NCBI RefSeq assembly: GCF_011806565.1
Contig: NZ_JAATOP010000003.1
Coordinates: 248,001 to 312,000 of the forward strand
DNA: 64,000 nt
From: Marivivens donghaensis
Lineage (GTDB): Bacteria; Pseudomonadota; Alphaproteobacteria; Rhodobacterales; Rhodobacteraceae
Reading direction: 5' to 3'
Positions 42,130 to 49,907 of the stretch are shown piece by piece; position 1 is the stretch's first letter, and every line of letters begins with the position of its first letter. The position numbers were made by a program, and so were the translations under genes. The notes beneath the pieces were generated by a model. That model ran no database searches and had not been told where the DNA came from. It was given only the letters and a program-made list of their open reading frames with translations.

Positions 42130-43287
42130 ATGTCGCTTGGAACCACAGATAAACCGACCGCCTGCCTCGCGCTTGCGGATGGAACGCTTTTCTACGGTAT
42201 CGGTTTCGGCGCAACTGGCGTCACCACCGCAGAGCTTTGCTTCAACACCGCGATGACGGGTTATCAGGAAATCATGACGGACCCGTCCTACGCTGGTCAG
42301 GTCGTCACCTTCACCTTCCCGCACATCGGTAACACCGGCGTCACCCCCGAGGACGACGAAACCGCCGAGCCCGTCGCTGCCGGTATGGTCGTCAAGTGGG
42401 ACCCGACCGAGCCGTCCAACTGGCGCTCGACCGAAGAGCTCGGCACCTGGCTTGCCAAGAAGGGCCGCATCGGCATGGGCGGCGTCGACACCCGCCGCCT
42501 GACCCGCGCCATCCGCCAGCAGGGTGCACCGCACGTTGCAATCGCTCACGATCCCGAAGGCAACTTCGACGTAGAGGCTCTGGTCGCTGCTGCTCGCGGC
42601 TTCAAAGGTCTCGTTGGTCTCGATCTGGCGAAGGACGTCACCTGCGCCCAGTCTTACACCTGGAACGAAATGCGTTGGGCTTGGCCCGAAGGCTACCAGC
42701 CGCAGAACGCGCCGCAGCACAAGGTCGTTGCCATCGACTACGGCGCCAAGCGTAACATCCTGCGCTGCCTCGCTTCGGCTGGTTGCGAAGTCATCGTTCT
42801 GCCCGCCAGCGCGACCGCTGAAGAAGTCATGGCCCACAACCCCGACGGCGTGTTCCTGTCGAACGGTCCGGGCGATCCGGCTGCGACCGGCGAATATGCC
42901 GTTCCGATGATCAAGGAAGTTCTGTCCAAGGACCTGCCGGTCTTCGGTATCTGCCTCGGTCACCAGATGCTGGCCCTCGCGCTCGGCGCCAAGACGGTCA
43001 AGATGAACCACGGCCACCACGGTGCGAACCACCCCGTGAAGGACAACACCACCGGCAAGGTCGAGATCACCTCGATGAACCACGGCTTTACCGTTGATAG
43101 CCAGACCCTGCCCGAAGGCGTGATCGAGAGCCACGTTTCGCTGTTTGACGGTTCGAACTGCGGTATCGAGGTCGCCGGCAAGCCGGTCTTCTCGGTCCAG
43201 CACCACCCCGAAGCCAGCCCGGGCCCGCAGGACAGCTTCTACCTGTTCGAGCGTTTCGCCGACGCCATGGCCGCTCGCAAGGCCTGA
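42130..43287 (+). CDS. carA: Carbamoyl-phosphate synthase small subunit
   Basis: The 385-residue glutaminase subunit supplies ammonia to CarB for carbamoyl phosphate (arginine and pyrimidine synthesis). The N-terminal [20 protein letters not shown] and [20 protein letters not shown] are CarA-specific. The class I amidotransferase site has [19 protein letters not shown], with the nucleophilic Cys, and [13 protein letters not shown] with His-x-Glu. GGGGAG about ten bases before Met 42130 supports this start. carB is not in the window. Confidence 0.96.
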   Translation: MSLGTTDKPTACLALADGTLFYGIGFGATGVTTAELCFNTAMTGYQEIMTDPSYAGQVVTFTFPHIGNTGVTPEDDETAEPVAAGMVVKWDPTEPSNWRSTEELGTWLAKKGRIGMGGVDTRRLTRAIRQQGAPHVAIAHDPEGNFDVEALVAAARGFKGLVGLDLAKDVTCAQSYTWNEMRWAWPEGYQPQNAPQHKVVAIDYGAKRNILRCLASAGCEVIVLPASATAEEVMAHNPDGVFLSNGPGDPAATGEYAVPMIKEVLSKDLPVFGICLGHQMLALALGAKTVKMNHGHHGANHPVKDNTTGKVEITSMNHGFTVDSQTLPEGVIESHVSLFDGSNCGIEVAGKPVFSVQHHPEASPGPQDSFYLFERFADAMAARKA

Positions 43288-43320
43288 GCCTTTACCGCGA
43301 ATTAACGAACGTATGATGAA

Positions 43321-43345
43321 CTCCCGGCCAGTGGTCGGGAGTTTT
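43321..43345 (+). terminator. carA terminator
   Basis: CTCCCGGCCA-G-TGGTCGGGAG is followed by TTTTCGTTT. It lies 33 bases past the carA stop and six bases before the next gene. Confidence 0.82.
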
Positions 43346-43350
43346 CGTTT

Positions 43351-44976
43351 ATGCAGATGCCACGTCAGAACGACTGGCCGGTTACCGAGTTGTGCGCGGG
43401 GCGGGATGAGGCGCTTGTCGCAGCGTATGGAGCGCGCGACTGCGTGCGCGATCAGGTACTGCCCGTCAGGAAGGCATGCGGCGAGACGATTGTTCTAGCC
43501 GCCAGTGATAGCGCCATATCGAAGGTCAAGGCGCGGCTGGGGCGTGTCCGCTTGGGCATCGTCGACGCCGAGGAGTTGCGGCGCGAAATTGAAAAGGCGA
43601 CCGCGAAGGCGCTGGTGAAGGGGGCCGAGAGGGCCGTGGCTGACGGCGAGAGCTGCCGTTCGTGGAACGCGCCTCTCTTTGCCACCATCTGCGCTGCCTT
43701 ATGCGCTGCGCTAGTATTTGTCGCAGTCTTGTCGCCGCACACTCTCGGGCTGACGCTAGTCGGACTCGCGGTGCTGGTCTCTTTACTAAATTCCAGCCTC
43801 AAAGCCGTCGCGACAATTGCGGGCACGCGGGCTTCGGTCGATATCCGTCCGCCTGTGCCGCTGCGACTGCCAGTCGTGACTGTTTTTGTGCCGCTGTTCA
43901 AAGAAAGCAAAATCGCCAGCCACTCGATCCGCCGCCTGTCGGCCATCGACTATCCCGCGGACAAGTTGGACGTTTGCCTGCTGCTGGAGGCGGACGACAA
44001 AGTGACCCGTGATGCGGTCGCGGAAACCGAACTACCGCGCTGGATGCGGGCAATTGTGGTGCCCGAAGGCAGTATCAAAACCAAACCTCGGGCGCTGAAC
44101 TACGGGCTCAACCACGCTAAGGGGAGCATTATCGGGGTCTATGATGCTGAGGACTCGCCGTCCGCCGACCAGATCCACAAGGTCGTCGCCCGCTTCGCCA
44201 TGTCAGGGCCGGAGGTCGTCTGCCTGCAAGGCGTGCTCGATTTCTACAACGCGCGGACCAATTGGCTTTCGCGGTGTTTCGCGTTGGAATACGCGACGTG
44301 GTTTCAGGTGATCCTGCCCGGGCTTGCACGGCTGGGCCTTGTGATCCCGCTCGGCGGCACGACGCTGTTCTTTCGCCGCAGCGTCCTTGAAGAGATAGGC
44401 GCTTGGGATGCGCATAACGTGACTGAGGACGCGGACCTCGGCATCCGCCTCGCGCGGCGCGGCTATCGTACCGAGCTGTTTCACAGCATCACCGGCGAGG
44501 AGGCGAACTGCCGGTGGTGGCCGTGGATCAAACAGCGGTCGCGGTGGCTCAAGGGGTACGCCGTGACCTATGCCGTCCATATGCGGAGCCCGAGGCAGCT
44601 TTGGCGCGACCTCGGCGCGAAACGGTTCGGTGCACTGCAAATCCAGTTCCTCGGGACACTGCTGCAATTTGTGCTGGCACCGGTGCTGTGGAGCCTCTGG
44701 CTCGTGCCTCTCGGCCTGTGGGAATCACCTTTTGGGGAGCTACCGATCTGGGCCATCGCCGCCGTCATCTCGGCGTTCTCGTTCGGGGAGTTCGTGACGC
44801 TCACCGCCGGTTTCATCGCGGCGCAAAAATCAAAGCGTATGTGGCTCGCGAAGTGGGTGCCGACTCTGCACTTCTATTTCCCGCTCGCCACTTTTGCCGT
44901 CTACAAAGGGCTGTGGGAACTGCTCCACAACCCTTTCTACTGGGATAAAACCGAGCACGGCATCTACGAGAGTTAG
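43351..44976 (+). CDS. Membrane GT2-family glycosyltransferase with N-terminal MshEN-like domain
   Basis: The 541-residue protein starts with about 105 soluble residues (VLPVRKACGETIVLAASDSA, RLGIVDAEELRREIEKATAK) that resemble the MshEN/type II secretion ATPase N-domain, a fold that can bind c-di-GMP. Two membrane helices follow (about 112-150). The cellulose-synthase-like GT2 domain has VTVFVPLFKESK, YDAEDSPSADQIH, NVTEDADLGIRLARRGY and QRSRWLKGY (QxxRW), then three C-terminal helices. It probably makes an extracellular polysaccharide. The stop overlaps the stop of the convergent gntR gene by four bases. Confidence 0.87.
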   Translation: MQMPRQNDWPVTELCAGRDEALVAAYGARDCVRDQVLPVRKACGETIVLAASDSAISKVKARLGRVRLGIVDAEELRREIEKATAKALVKGAERAVADGESCRSWNAPLFATICAALCAALVFVAVLSPHTLGLTLVGLAVLVSLLNSSLKAVATIAGTRASVDIRPPVPLRLPVVTVFVPLFKESKIASHSIRRLSAIDYPADKLDVCLLLEADDKVTRDAVAETELPRWMRAIVVPEGSIKTKPRALNYGLNHAKGSIIGVYDAEDSPSADQIHKVVARFAMSGPEVVCLQGVLDFYNARTNWLSRCFALEYATWFQVILPGLARLGLVIPLGGTTLFFRRSVLEEIGAWDAHNVTEDADLGIRLARRGYRTELFHSITGEEANCRWWPWIKQRSRWLKGYAVTYAVHMRSPRQLWRDLGAKRFGALQIQFLGTLLQFVLAPVLWSLWLVPLGLWESPFGELPIWAIAAVISAFSFGEFVTLTAGFIAAQKSKRMWLAKWVPTLHFYFPLATFAVYKGLWELLHNPFYWDKTEHGIYES

Positions 44977-45629
44977 CCGTTCTTTTCGACCTCGGCCGCA
45001 TCGAGCTTCAGGCGGGTCACAAACGCCTTGGAAATATGTTCGCGCAGCGCCTTGTCGGCAGCATCGCCATCGCTGTTTTCAATAGCACGCACGATGGCTT
45101 CGTGTTCGGCGAGGGCGTCCTCTCCTCGACCTTCGGCAGCGAGAGAGGTTGTCGCCAGCAACGCCATGGAGCGGTGAACGAGGTCGAGTTGCTGCACGAG
45201 GAAGCGGTTATGCGAGGCAAGGTGGATCTGTTTGTGGAACCGTTTGTTCGCGCGGCTCATCGCACCCGGATCGCCGAGCAGGTTACGGTCGGCAGTTACC
45301 ATGTCGCGCAGGACGCGGATTTCTTCTGGCGTCGCGTGACGGGCGGCCAGACGCGCAGCCAGCCCTTCCAGTTCACCGCGCACCACGTAAAGCTCCGCCA
45401 TCTGCGTGTGGTCGAGCGAGGCCACGATCAGCGAACGACCGTCACGGGTCAGCAGGCTCTGGGTTTCCAGACGCTGCAACGCTTCGCGAATGGGCGTGCG
45501 CGATACTCCGAAACGTTCGGCAAGGTCGCTTTCCACAAGGCGGTCACCCGGCTTGTAGATATGGCTGTCGATGGCATCGAGGATCAGCTGGTAGGCGTCC
45601 TTGTTCTGCGAAGGCGAGGTATCTGACAT
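44973..45629 (-). CDS. GntR-family regulator, FCD type (second copy)
   Basis: The 218-residue regulator has an N-terminal winged helix with LVESDLAERFGVSRTPIREA (about 33-52), LQRLETQSLLTRDGRS, then the FCD domain with NKRFHKQIHLASHNRFLVQQ and EHEAIVRAIENSDGDAAD. It is a different subclass from the 1550 gene and has no TGTGATCACA upstream. The leader does have GTGACGCATCAC (about 45642-45653), a one-mismatch palindrome that may be its own site. Met 45629 is used; Met 45653 is possible. The regulon is unknown. Confidence 0.9.
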   Translation of the reverse strand: MSDTSPSQNKDAYQLILDAIDSHIYKPGDRLVESDLAERFGVSRTPIREALQRLETQSLLTRDGRSLIVASLDHTQMAELYVVRGELEGLAARLAARHATPEEIRVLRDMVTADRNLLGDPGAMSRANKRFHKQIHLASHNRFLVQQLDLVHRSMALLATTSLAAEGRGEDALAEHEAIVRAIENSDGDAADKALREHISKAFVTRLKLDAAEVEKNG

Positions 45630-45729
45630 GGTGCTTTCAGGGTTGTGACGCATCACGTTACCCGTCATCGCATCGGGCGATCAAGCCAAAGACGTTGCGA
45701 CTCTTTCGGCGGGGGGCTAGCAAGCCACT

Positions 45730-46374
45730 ATGGTAGCTGCATCTTTCGCTCACGTCGGTATCTGGGTCTTTGACCTAGACAATACGCTGTACCCGCCCGA
45801 AGCCCGTCTGTTCGACCAGATCGAGGTCAGGATGGAAGCCTATGTCCAGCGCGAACTGGGCGTGTCGCAGGAAGAGGCGGACCGGCTGCGGTCGGTCTAC
45901 TGGAAGACCTACGGCACCACGATGTCGGGGCTTATGAACGAACACGGCATCGATCCCGATCCGTTTCTGGACGAGGTGCACGACATTGACTTCAGCGTTC
46001 TGAATGCCGATCCCGTACTGGCGGAACGGATTTCCAAATTGCCGGGCCGCAAAATTGTCTACACCAACGGCGCGCGGCCCTATGCGCACAACGTCCTGAA
46101 GGCGCGGGGCCTCGACGGGGTGTTCGATGCCGTCTACGGGGTCGAGCACGCGGGCTATCTGCCGAAACCCGAGCAGGCGGCGTTCGAGGCGGTATTCGCG
46201 CTCGATGGCGTCGACCCGACCAGGGGTGCGATGTTCGAGGACGATTTGCGTAACCTTGCTGTGCCGCATCTATTGGGAATGCGGACCGTGCATGTTTGGC
46301 CGGAGCCGCTTCCCGCCGATCACATCCATCACCACACCGCCGACCTTTCGGCATTTCTGTCGCAGCTGGTCTGA
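45730..46374 (+). CDS. HAD-type pyrimidine 5'-nucleotidase
   Basis: The 214-residue protein has the HAD motif I WVFDLDNTLYPPEARLFDQI (Asp-Leu-Asp), motif II IVYTNGARPYAHNVLKARGL, the conserved KPEQAAFEAVF and motif IV AMFEDDLRNLAVPHLLGMRT. The DNTLYPP form is that of the SDT1-like pyrimidine 5'-nucleotidases, which dephosphorylate UMP/CMP and related compounds. Cytoplasmic. It is a divergent neighbour of the second gntR gene and ends 30 bases before the monooxygenase gene. Confidence 0.9.
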   Translation: MVAASFAHVGIWVFDLDNTLYPPEARLFDQIEVRMEAYVQRELGVSQEEADRLRSVYWKTYGTTMSGLMNEHGIDPDPFLDEVHDIDFSVLNADPVLAERISKLPGRKIVYTNGARPYAHNVLKARGLDGVFDAVYGVEHAGYLPKPEQAAFEAVFALDGVDPTRGAMFEDDLRNLAVPHLLGMRTVHVWPEPLPADHIHHHTADLSAFLSQLV

Positions 46375-46404
46375 CGCCTCTTTCCGAAGACCCTTGAGCG
46401 GCCT

Positions 46405-47616
46405 ATGTCATGGGGCATGGAACGGATTTCGTGCGATATTCTCGTAGCGGGCGGCGGCGTTGCCGGACTGTCTTGTGCCGCAGCTTTTGCGACTGCCGGT
46501 TTTTCGGTAGTCTGTGTCGATCCCGCGCCGCCGGTGACCGACAACCAGAGCGTTGGCAGCGATCACCGCACGACTGCGTTCTTCCAAGGATCGCGCAATT
46601 TCCTCGCTGATGCGGGGATCTGGGAACGGCTCGACCCGCAGGCTGCGCCACTTCAGGTGATGAGGATCGTGGACGCGGGCGGCGAAGAGCCCGAGCCGCG
46701 CGTCATCAAGGATTTCAACGCCGCTGATATTTCCGAGCTGCCGTTCGGCTGGAACCTCCCGAACTGGCTGCTGCGCCGCGAGATGGTCGCGCGGCTTGAG
46801 GATCTGCCGAACTGCGATTTCCGTGCGGGCACCGGTTTCAAATCGATGGTCACCCGCGAGACCGAAGCGCTGGTCAATCTGACCGACGGCACGCAGGTTC
46901 GCTGCAAGCTGGTCATTGGCGCGGACGGTCGCAATAGCGCGGTTCGTCAGGCGGCGGGGATCGGTGCCAAGACCACCCGCTATGGGCAGAAGGCGGTCGT
47001 GTTCGCCGTGACGCACCCTGAGCCGCACAATAATGTCTCGACCGAGGTTCACCGCTCCGGCGGGCCGTTCACGCTGGTTCCGCTGCCCGATCTGGACGGC
47101 AAGCCGCGTTCGGCCGTGGTCTGGATGGAGAGTGGGGCAGAGGCGCTGCGTCTGCGTGATCTGCCCGAGGAAGACTTCAACGCCGCTGCGACCGAGCGTT
47201 CCGCAGGTATTTACGGCCCGCTCACGCTGGTCGGACAGCGTCAGGCTTGGCCGATCATCGCTCAAGTCGCGAACCGCATGTCGGCGCAGCGCGTCGCACT
47301 GGTTGCCGAGGCTGCACACGTTGTGCCGCCGATTGGTGCGCAGGGGCTGAACATGAGCCTTGGCGATATGATCACGCTGCTTGATCTGGCTAAGGCGCGT
47401 CCCGACGGGCTGGGCGATGAGAAGATGCTAGATGCTTACGAACGCCGCCGTCATCCCGAAGTGCAACTGCGCGTGCGCGGTGTCGATGCGCTGAACCGCG
47501 CGTCGATTGCAGGCGGGCAGGGGCTGCGCGATATGCGGGCGAAGGGCATCGAGGCGCTTTACGCTATGACGCCCGTTCGCAAAGCGCTGATGGAGCTCGG
47601 CCTCGGCGCGCGTTAA
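46405..47616 (+). CDS. UbiH/UbiF/COQ6-family FAD monooxygenase
   Basis: The 403-residue flavoprotein has the FAD motif [20 protein letters not shown] (about 14-33), the DG motif [16 protein letters not shown] and the second FAD site [20 protein letters not shown]. This is the ubiquinone-ring hydroxylase family, so it probably hydroxylates the benzoquinone ring in ubiquinone synthesis. The position of hydroxylation (C5, C1 or C6) cannot be decided. Met 46405 or 46417 may start it. Its stop overlaps that of convergent lipB by four bases. Confidence 0.92.
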   Translation: MSWGMERISCDILVAGGGVAGLSCAAAFATAGFSVVCVDPAPPVTDNQSVGSDHRTTAFFQGSRNFLADAGIWERLDPQAAPLQVMRIVDAGGEEPEPRVIKDFNAADISELPFGWNLPNWLLRREMVARLEDLPNCDFRAGTGFKSMVTRETEALVNLTDGTQVRCKLVIGADGRNSAVRQAAGIGAKTTRYGQKAVVFAVTHPEPHNNVSTEVHRSGGPFTLVPLPDLDGKPRSAVVWMESGAEALRLRDLPEEDFNAAATERSAGIYGPLTLVGQRQAWPIIAQVANRMSAQRVALVAEAAHVVPPIGAQGLNMSLGDMITLLDLAKARPDGLGDEKMLDAYERRRHPEVQLRVRGVDALNRASIAGGQGLRDMRAKGIEALYAMTPVRKALMELGLGAR

Positions 47617-48272
47617 TCGCAGCGGGGCGTGACCACACGGTCGAAGGTCTTTTTCAGCGCGACATCCACATCATCCATCGTCACGGGTAGGCCGAGGTCC
47701 ACCAGCGACGTGACGCCGTGTCCCGTGATGCCGCAGGGGACGATGCCGCCAAAATGGCTCAGGTCTGGTTCGACGTTGATCGACAGGCCGTGGAAACTCA
47801 CCCATTTACGCAGACGAATGCCGAGAGCGGCGATCTTGTCCTCGCGCTGCGAGCCGTCGGGCAGCAGCGGTTTGTCGGGGCGGGGCACCCAGACGCCGAC
47901 CCGGCCATCGCGGATTTCGCCCTCGACGTTGAATTCCTTCAGCGCGGCGATGATCCACTGCTCCATATCGCGGACGAAGCAGCGCACATCGCGGCCACGT
48001 TCACCGACGTTGAGCATGACGTAGGCCACGCGCTGTCCCGGACCGTGGTAGGTGTACTGGCCGCCGCGCTTGGACGGGTAGACGGGGAAACGCTCTGGTT
48101 CCAGAAGGTCTTCGGACTTCGCAGAGGTGCCCGCAGTATAGAGCGGCGGGTGCTCGACCAGCCAGATCAGTTCTTCGGCCTCGCCCTTGGCAATCGCCTC
48201 GGCGCGGGCCTCCATGAAAGCGACGGCCTCGTCGTAATCGGTCAGGCCCGTCGCGGTGATCCATTCCACCAT
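47613..48272 (-). CDS. lipB: Octanoyl-ACP:protein octanoyltransferase
   Basis: The 219-residue LipB transfers octanoate from ACP to lipoyl domains, the first step of lipoyl synthesis, needed by SucB encoded in this window. [20 protein letters not shown] is the family signature, [17 protein letters not shown] holds the catalytic Lys, and [15 protein letters not shown] the nucleophilic Cys. Length is normal. It is four bases behind the LytTR regulator gene on the same strand, so the two are probably co-transcribed. Confidence 0.95.
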   Translation of the reverse strand: MVEWITATGLTDYDEAVAFMEARAEAIAKGEAEELIWLVEHPPLYTAGTSAKSEDLLEPERFPVYPSKRGGQYTYHGPGQRVAYVMLNVGERGRDVRCFVRDMEQWIIAALKEFNVEGEIRDGRVGVWVPRPDKPLLPDGSQREDKIAALGIRLRKWVSFHGLSINVEPDLSHFGGIVPCGITGHGVTSLVDLGLPVTMDDVDVALKKTFDRVVTPRCD

Positions 48273-48275
48273 GCT

Positions 48276-49049
48276 TTACCCGGGCAGAAACCCGGCCTCT
48301 TTGATCGCGGGGACGTAGCGGCGGCTGACGGGGATGTCGTCCCCGTGGCTGACCGTCAGGATGGCCCTGTCGCCTTCACGCCGAGCGGCGGTAACGGCAT
48401 CGCGGGCGACCCAGTGTGACCTGTGCACCTGAAGGCCGCTCGTCTGGCCCACTTCGCGCATCGCGTCGGTCAGACGCATCAGAATCACCGCTTCCCCATT
48501 GTGTGTCCGAACACGGACATAGTGGTCCTCGACCGAAATCGCTACCAGCGGCGCGCGTTTGTCATACGGAAGGCGATCGAGGATCGGCGGAAGGGAGTCC
48601 TCGGCTTTGGCCTGAGGGGCAGGCGCCATGTGATCGGCGGTGACCTGCAGCATGAGCGAAATGATCGCCGCGATACCGAAAATCGTCGGCAGCAGGACCA
48701 TCGCGTCGGCCATGTCGGGCCAGTAGCCGAGGAGAGCCAGGTTCACCAAAAGGACCGTGCCCGTGATGGCAAGCGCGCTCGTCGCGGCTATGAGGGCATA
48801 TTGCGCGTAGAGCGTGACGCGCAGCTGACGCTCCACCAGCAGGGACACGATTAAACCGACCGAATAGGTCGCGAAGACCATCACCAGCCAGTAACCGAGG
48901 CGGGGGAGGGCACGCATCAAGCGGTCGGATTCGAAAGGTGCGACCAAGGTGAGGATCACAGCGGTGCCGCAGAGCATGACCAGCGCAATAGGCTTGGAAA
49001 TATGGCTCCGCCATTCGCGTATCGCGGAATGCGATGGGGTGTCAGTCAC
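48276..49049 (-). CDS. Membrane-bound LytTR-type DNA-binding regulator
   Basis: The 257-residue protein has four membrane helices (about 20-140, including PIALVMLCGTAVILTLVAPF and MVLLPTIFGIAAIISLML). A C-terminal LytTR domain follows, ISVEDHYVRVRTHNGEAVIL, MREVGQTSGLQVHRSHWVAR and DIPVSRRYVPAIKEAG. Membrane-anchored LytTR regulators are common in Rhodobacteraceae; the signal and targets are unknown. The DUF2306 gene starts divergently close by (49148), so it may be a target. Confidence 0.9.
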   Translation of the reverse strand: MTDTPSHSAIREWRSHISKPIALVMLCGTAVILTLVAPFESDRLMRALPRLGYWLVMVFATYSVGLIVSLLVERQLRVTLYAQYALIAATSALAITGTVLLVNLALLGYWPDMADAMVLLPTIFGIAAIISLMLQVTADHMAPAPQAKAEDSLPPILDRLPYDKRAPLVAISVEDHYVRVRTHNGEAVILMRLTDAMREVGQTSGLQVHRSHWVARDAVTAARREGDRAILTVSHGDDIPVSRRYVPAIKEAGFLPG

Positions 49050-49147
49050 GTATCACTCCGGTCTTTCGTTCATCCTGCGTTGAGCCGTTCGTCCGGCCCG
49101 TGCTTTTCCATCGGCAGTTTAGTCAAATCTGCTTTGAGGAGAAGAAA

Positions 49148-49639
49148 ATGTCGCTTGAGCCGTTTCTCGACGCCCCGACCCATATCCAGATCCACGCCGC
49201 CTGCGCCACATTGGCGATCGCGCTGGGCCCTGTCGCGATCTACCGCCGTCGCCGCGATGCGATTCACAAGGTGTCGGGCTATGTGTGGATCGTCGCGATG
49301 CTGACGACGGCGATTACCTCTTTCTGGATCCACAGCTTTGCCGTCATCGGCCCGTTCAGCCCGATTCACCTGCTGGCAATTGCGGCGATCTGGTCGATCT
49401 TTCAGGGAATGCGTGCGATTTTCCGTGGCAACGTCCATCTGCACCGCGCGGTTTTCCGGAATCTCTACTGGAACGGGCTCATGATCGCCGGACTTCTCAA
49501 TTTTCTGCCCGGACGCACGACCGCCCGTAGTTTTCTTGGGCCGGATAGTGCGTTGAATTGGGCCGTTATTGCGGTCGGCGGGGCGTTTCTGGCCTACCGG
49601 ATGCTGCGCGGGAAAATGAATTTGCAGGTCGCGGCATAA
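49148..49639 (+). CDS. DUF2306 family membrane protein
   Basis: The 163-residue protein has four to five membrane helices and the pattern IQIHAACATLAIALGPVAIY, HKVSGYVWIVAMLTTAITSF and GNVHLHRAVFRNLYWNGLMI, typical of DUF2306 proteins with conserved His residues facing the membrane interior. A GAGGAGAAGA ribosome-binding site precedes Met 49148; a longer form from 49034 would overlap the divergent gene. Function unknown. Confidence 0.87.
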   Translation: MSLEPFLDAPTHIQIHAACATLAIALGPVAIYRRRRDAIHKVSGYVWIVAMLTTAITSFWIHSFAVIGPFSPIHLLAIAAIWSIFQGMRAIFRGNVHLHRAVFRNLYWNGLMIAGLLNFLPGRTTARSFLGPDSALNWAVIAVGGAFLAYRMLRGKMNLQVAA

Positions 49640-49706
49640 TTTTTCATTTTTGCTCTTGTGGCCGTCTGAGGGAAAGTTTAGAGACCCCACACCAAGCCTA
49701 GACAGT

Positions 49707-49793
49707 GCGGTCGTGGCGGAATTGGTAGACGCGCAGCGTTGAGGTCGCTGTGGGGTAACTCCCGTGGAAGTTCGAGTCTTCTCGACCGCACCA
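49707..49793 (+). tRNA. tRNA-Leu (anticodon GAG)
   Basis: This 87-base class II tRNA has acceptor GCGGTCG paired with CGACCGC, and the anticodon stem CAGCG/CGCTG around TTGAGGT gives GAG, reading leucine CUC/CUU. The long variable arm (TGGGGTAACTCCCGT) and the T-arm with TTCGAGT are clear. The 3' CCA is encoded. It stands alone, and no integrase or direct repeat is seen beside it. Confidence 0.96.
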
Positions 49794-49907
49794 TCACTCT
49801 CCCTGACAGAGTTGATCGACAGAACACCGACAGGTGGACTGCGTCTAAAATTCCCTCCTTACAAGCCGTTAACCCGTTCGACTGATTTTGTGTGAACAGG
49901 TTTATCG

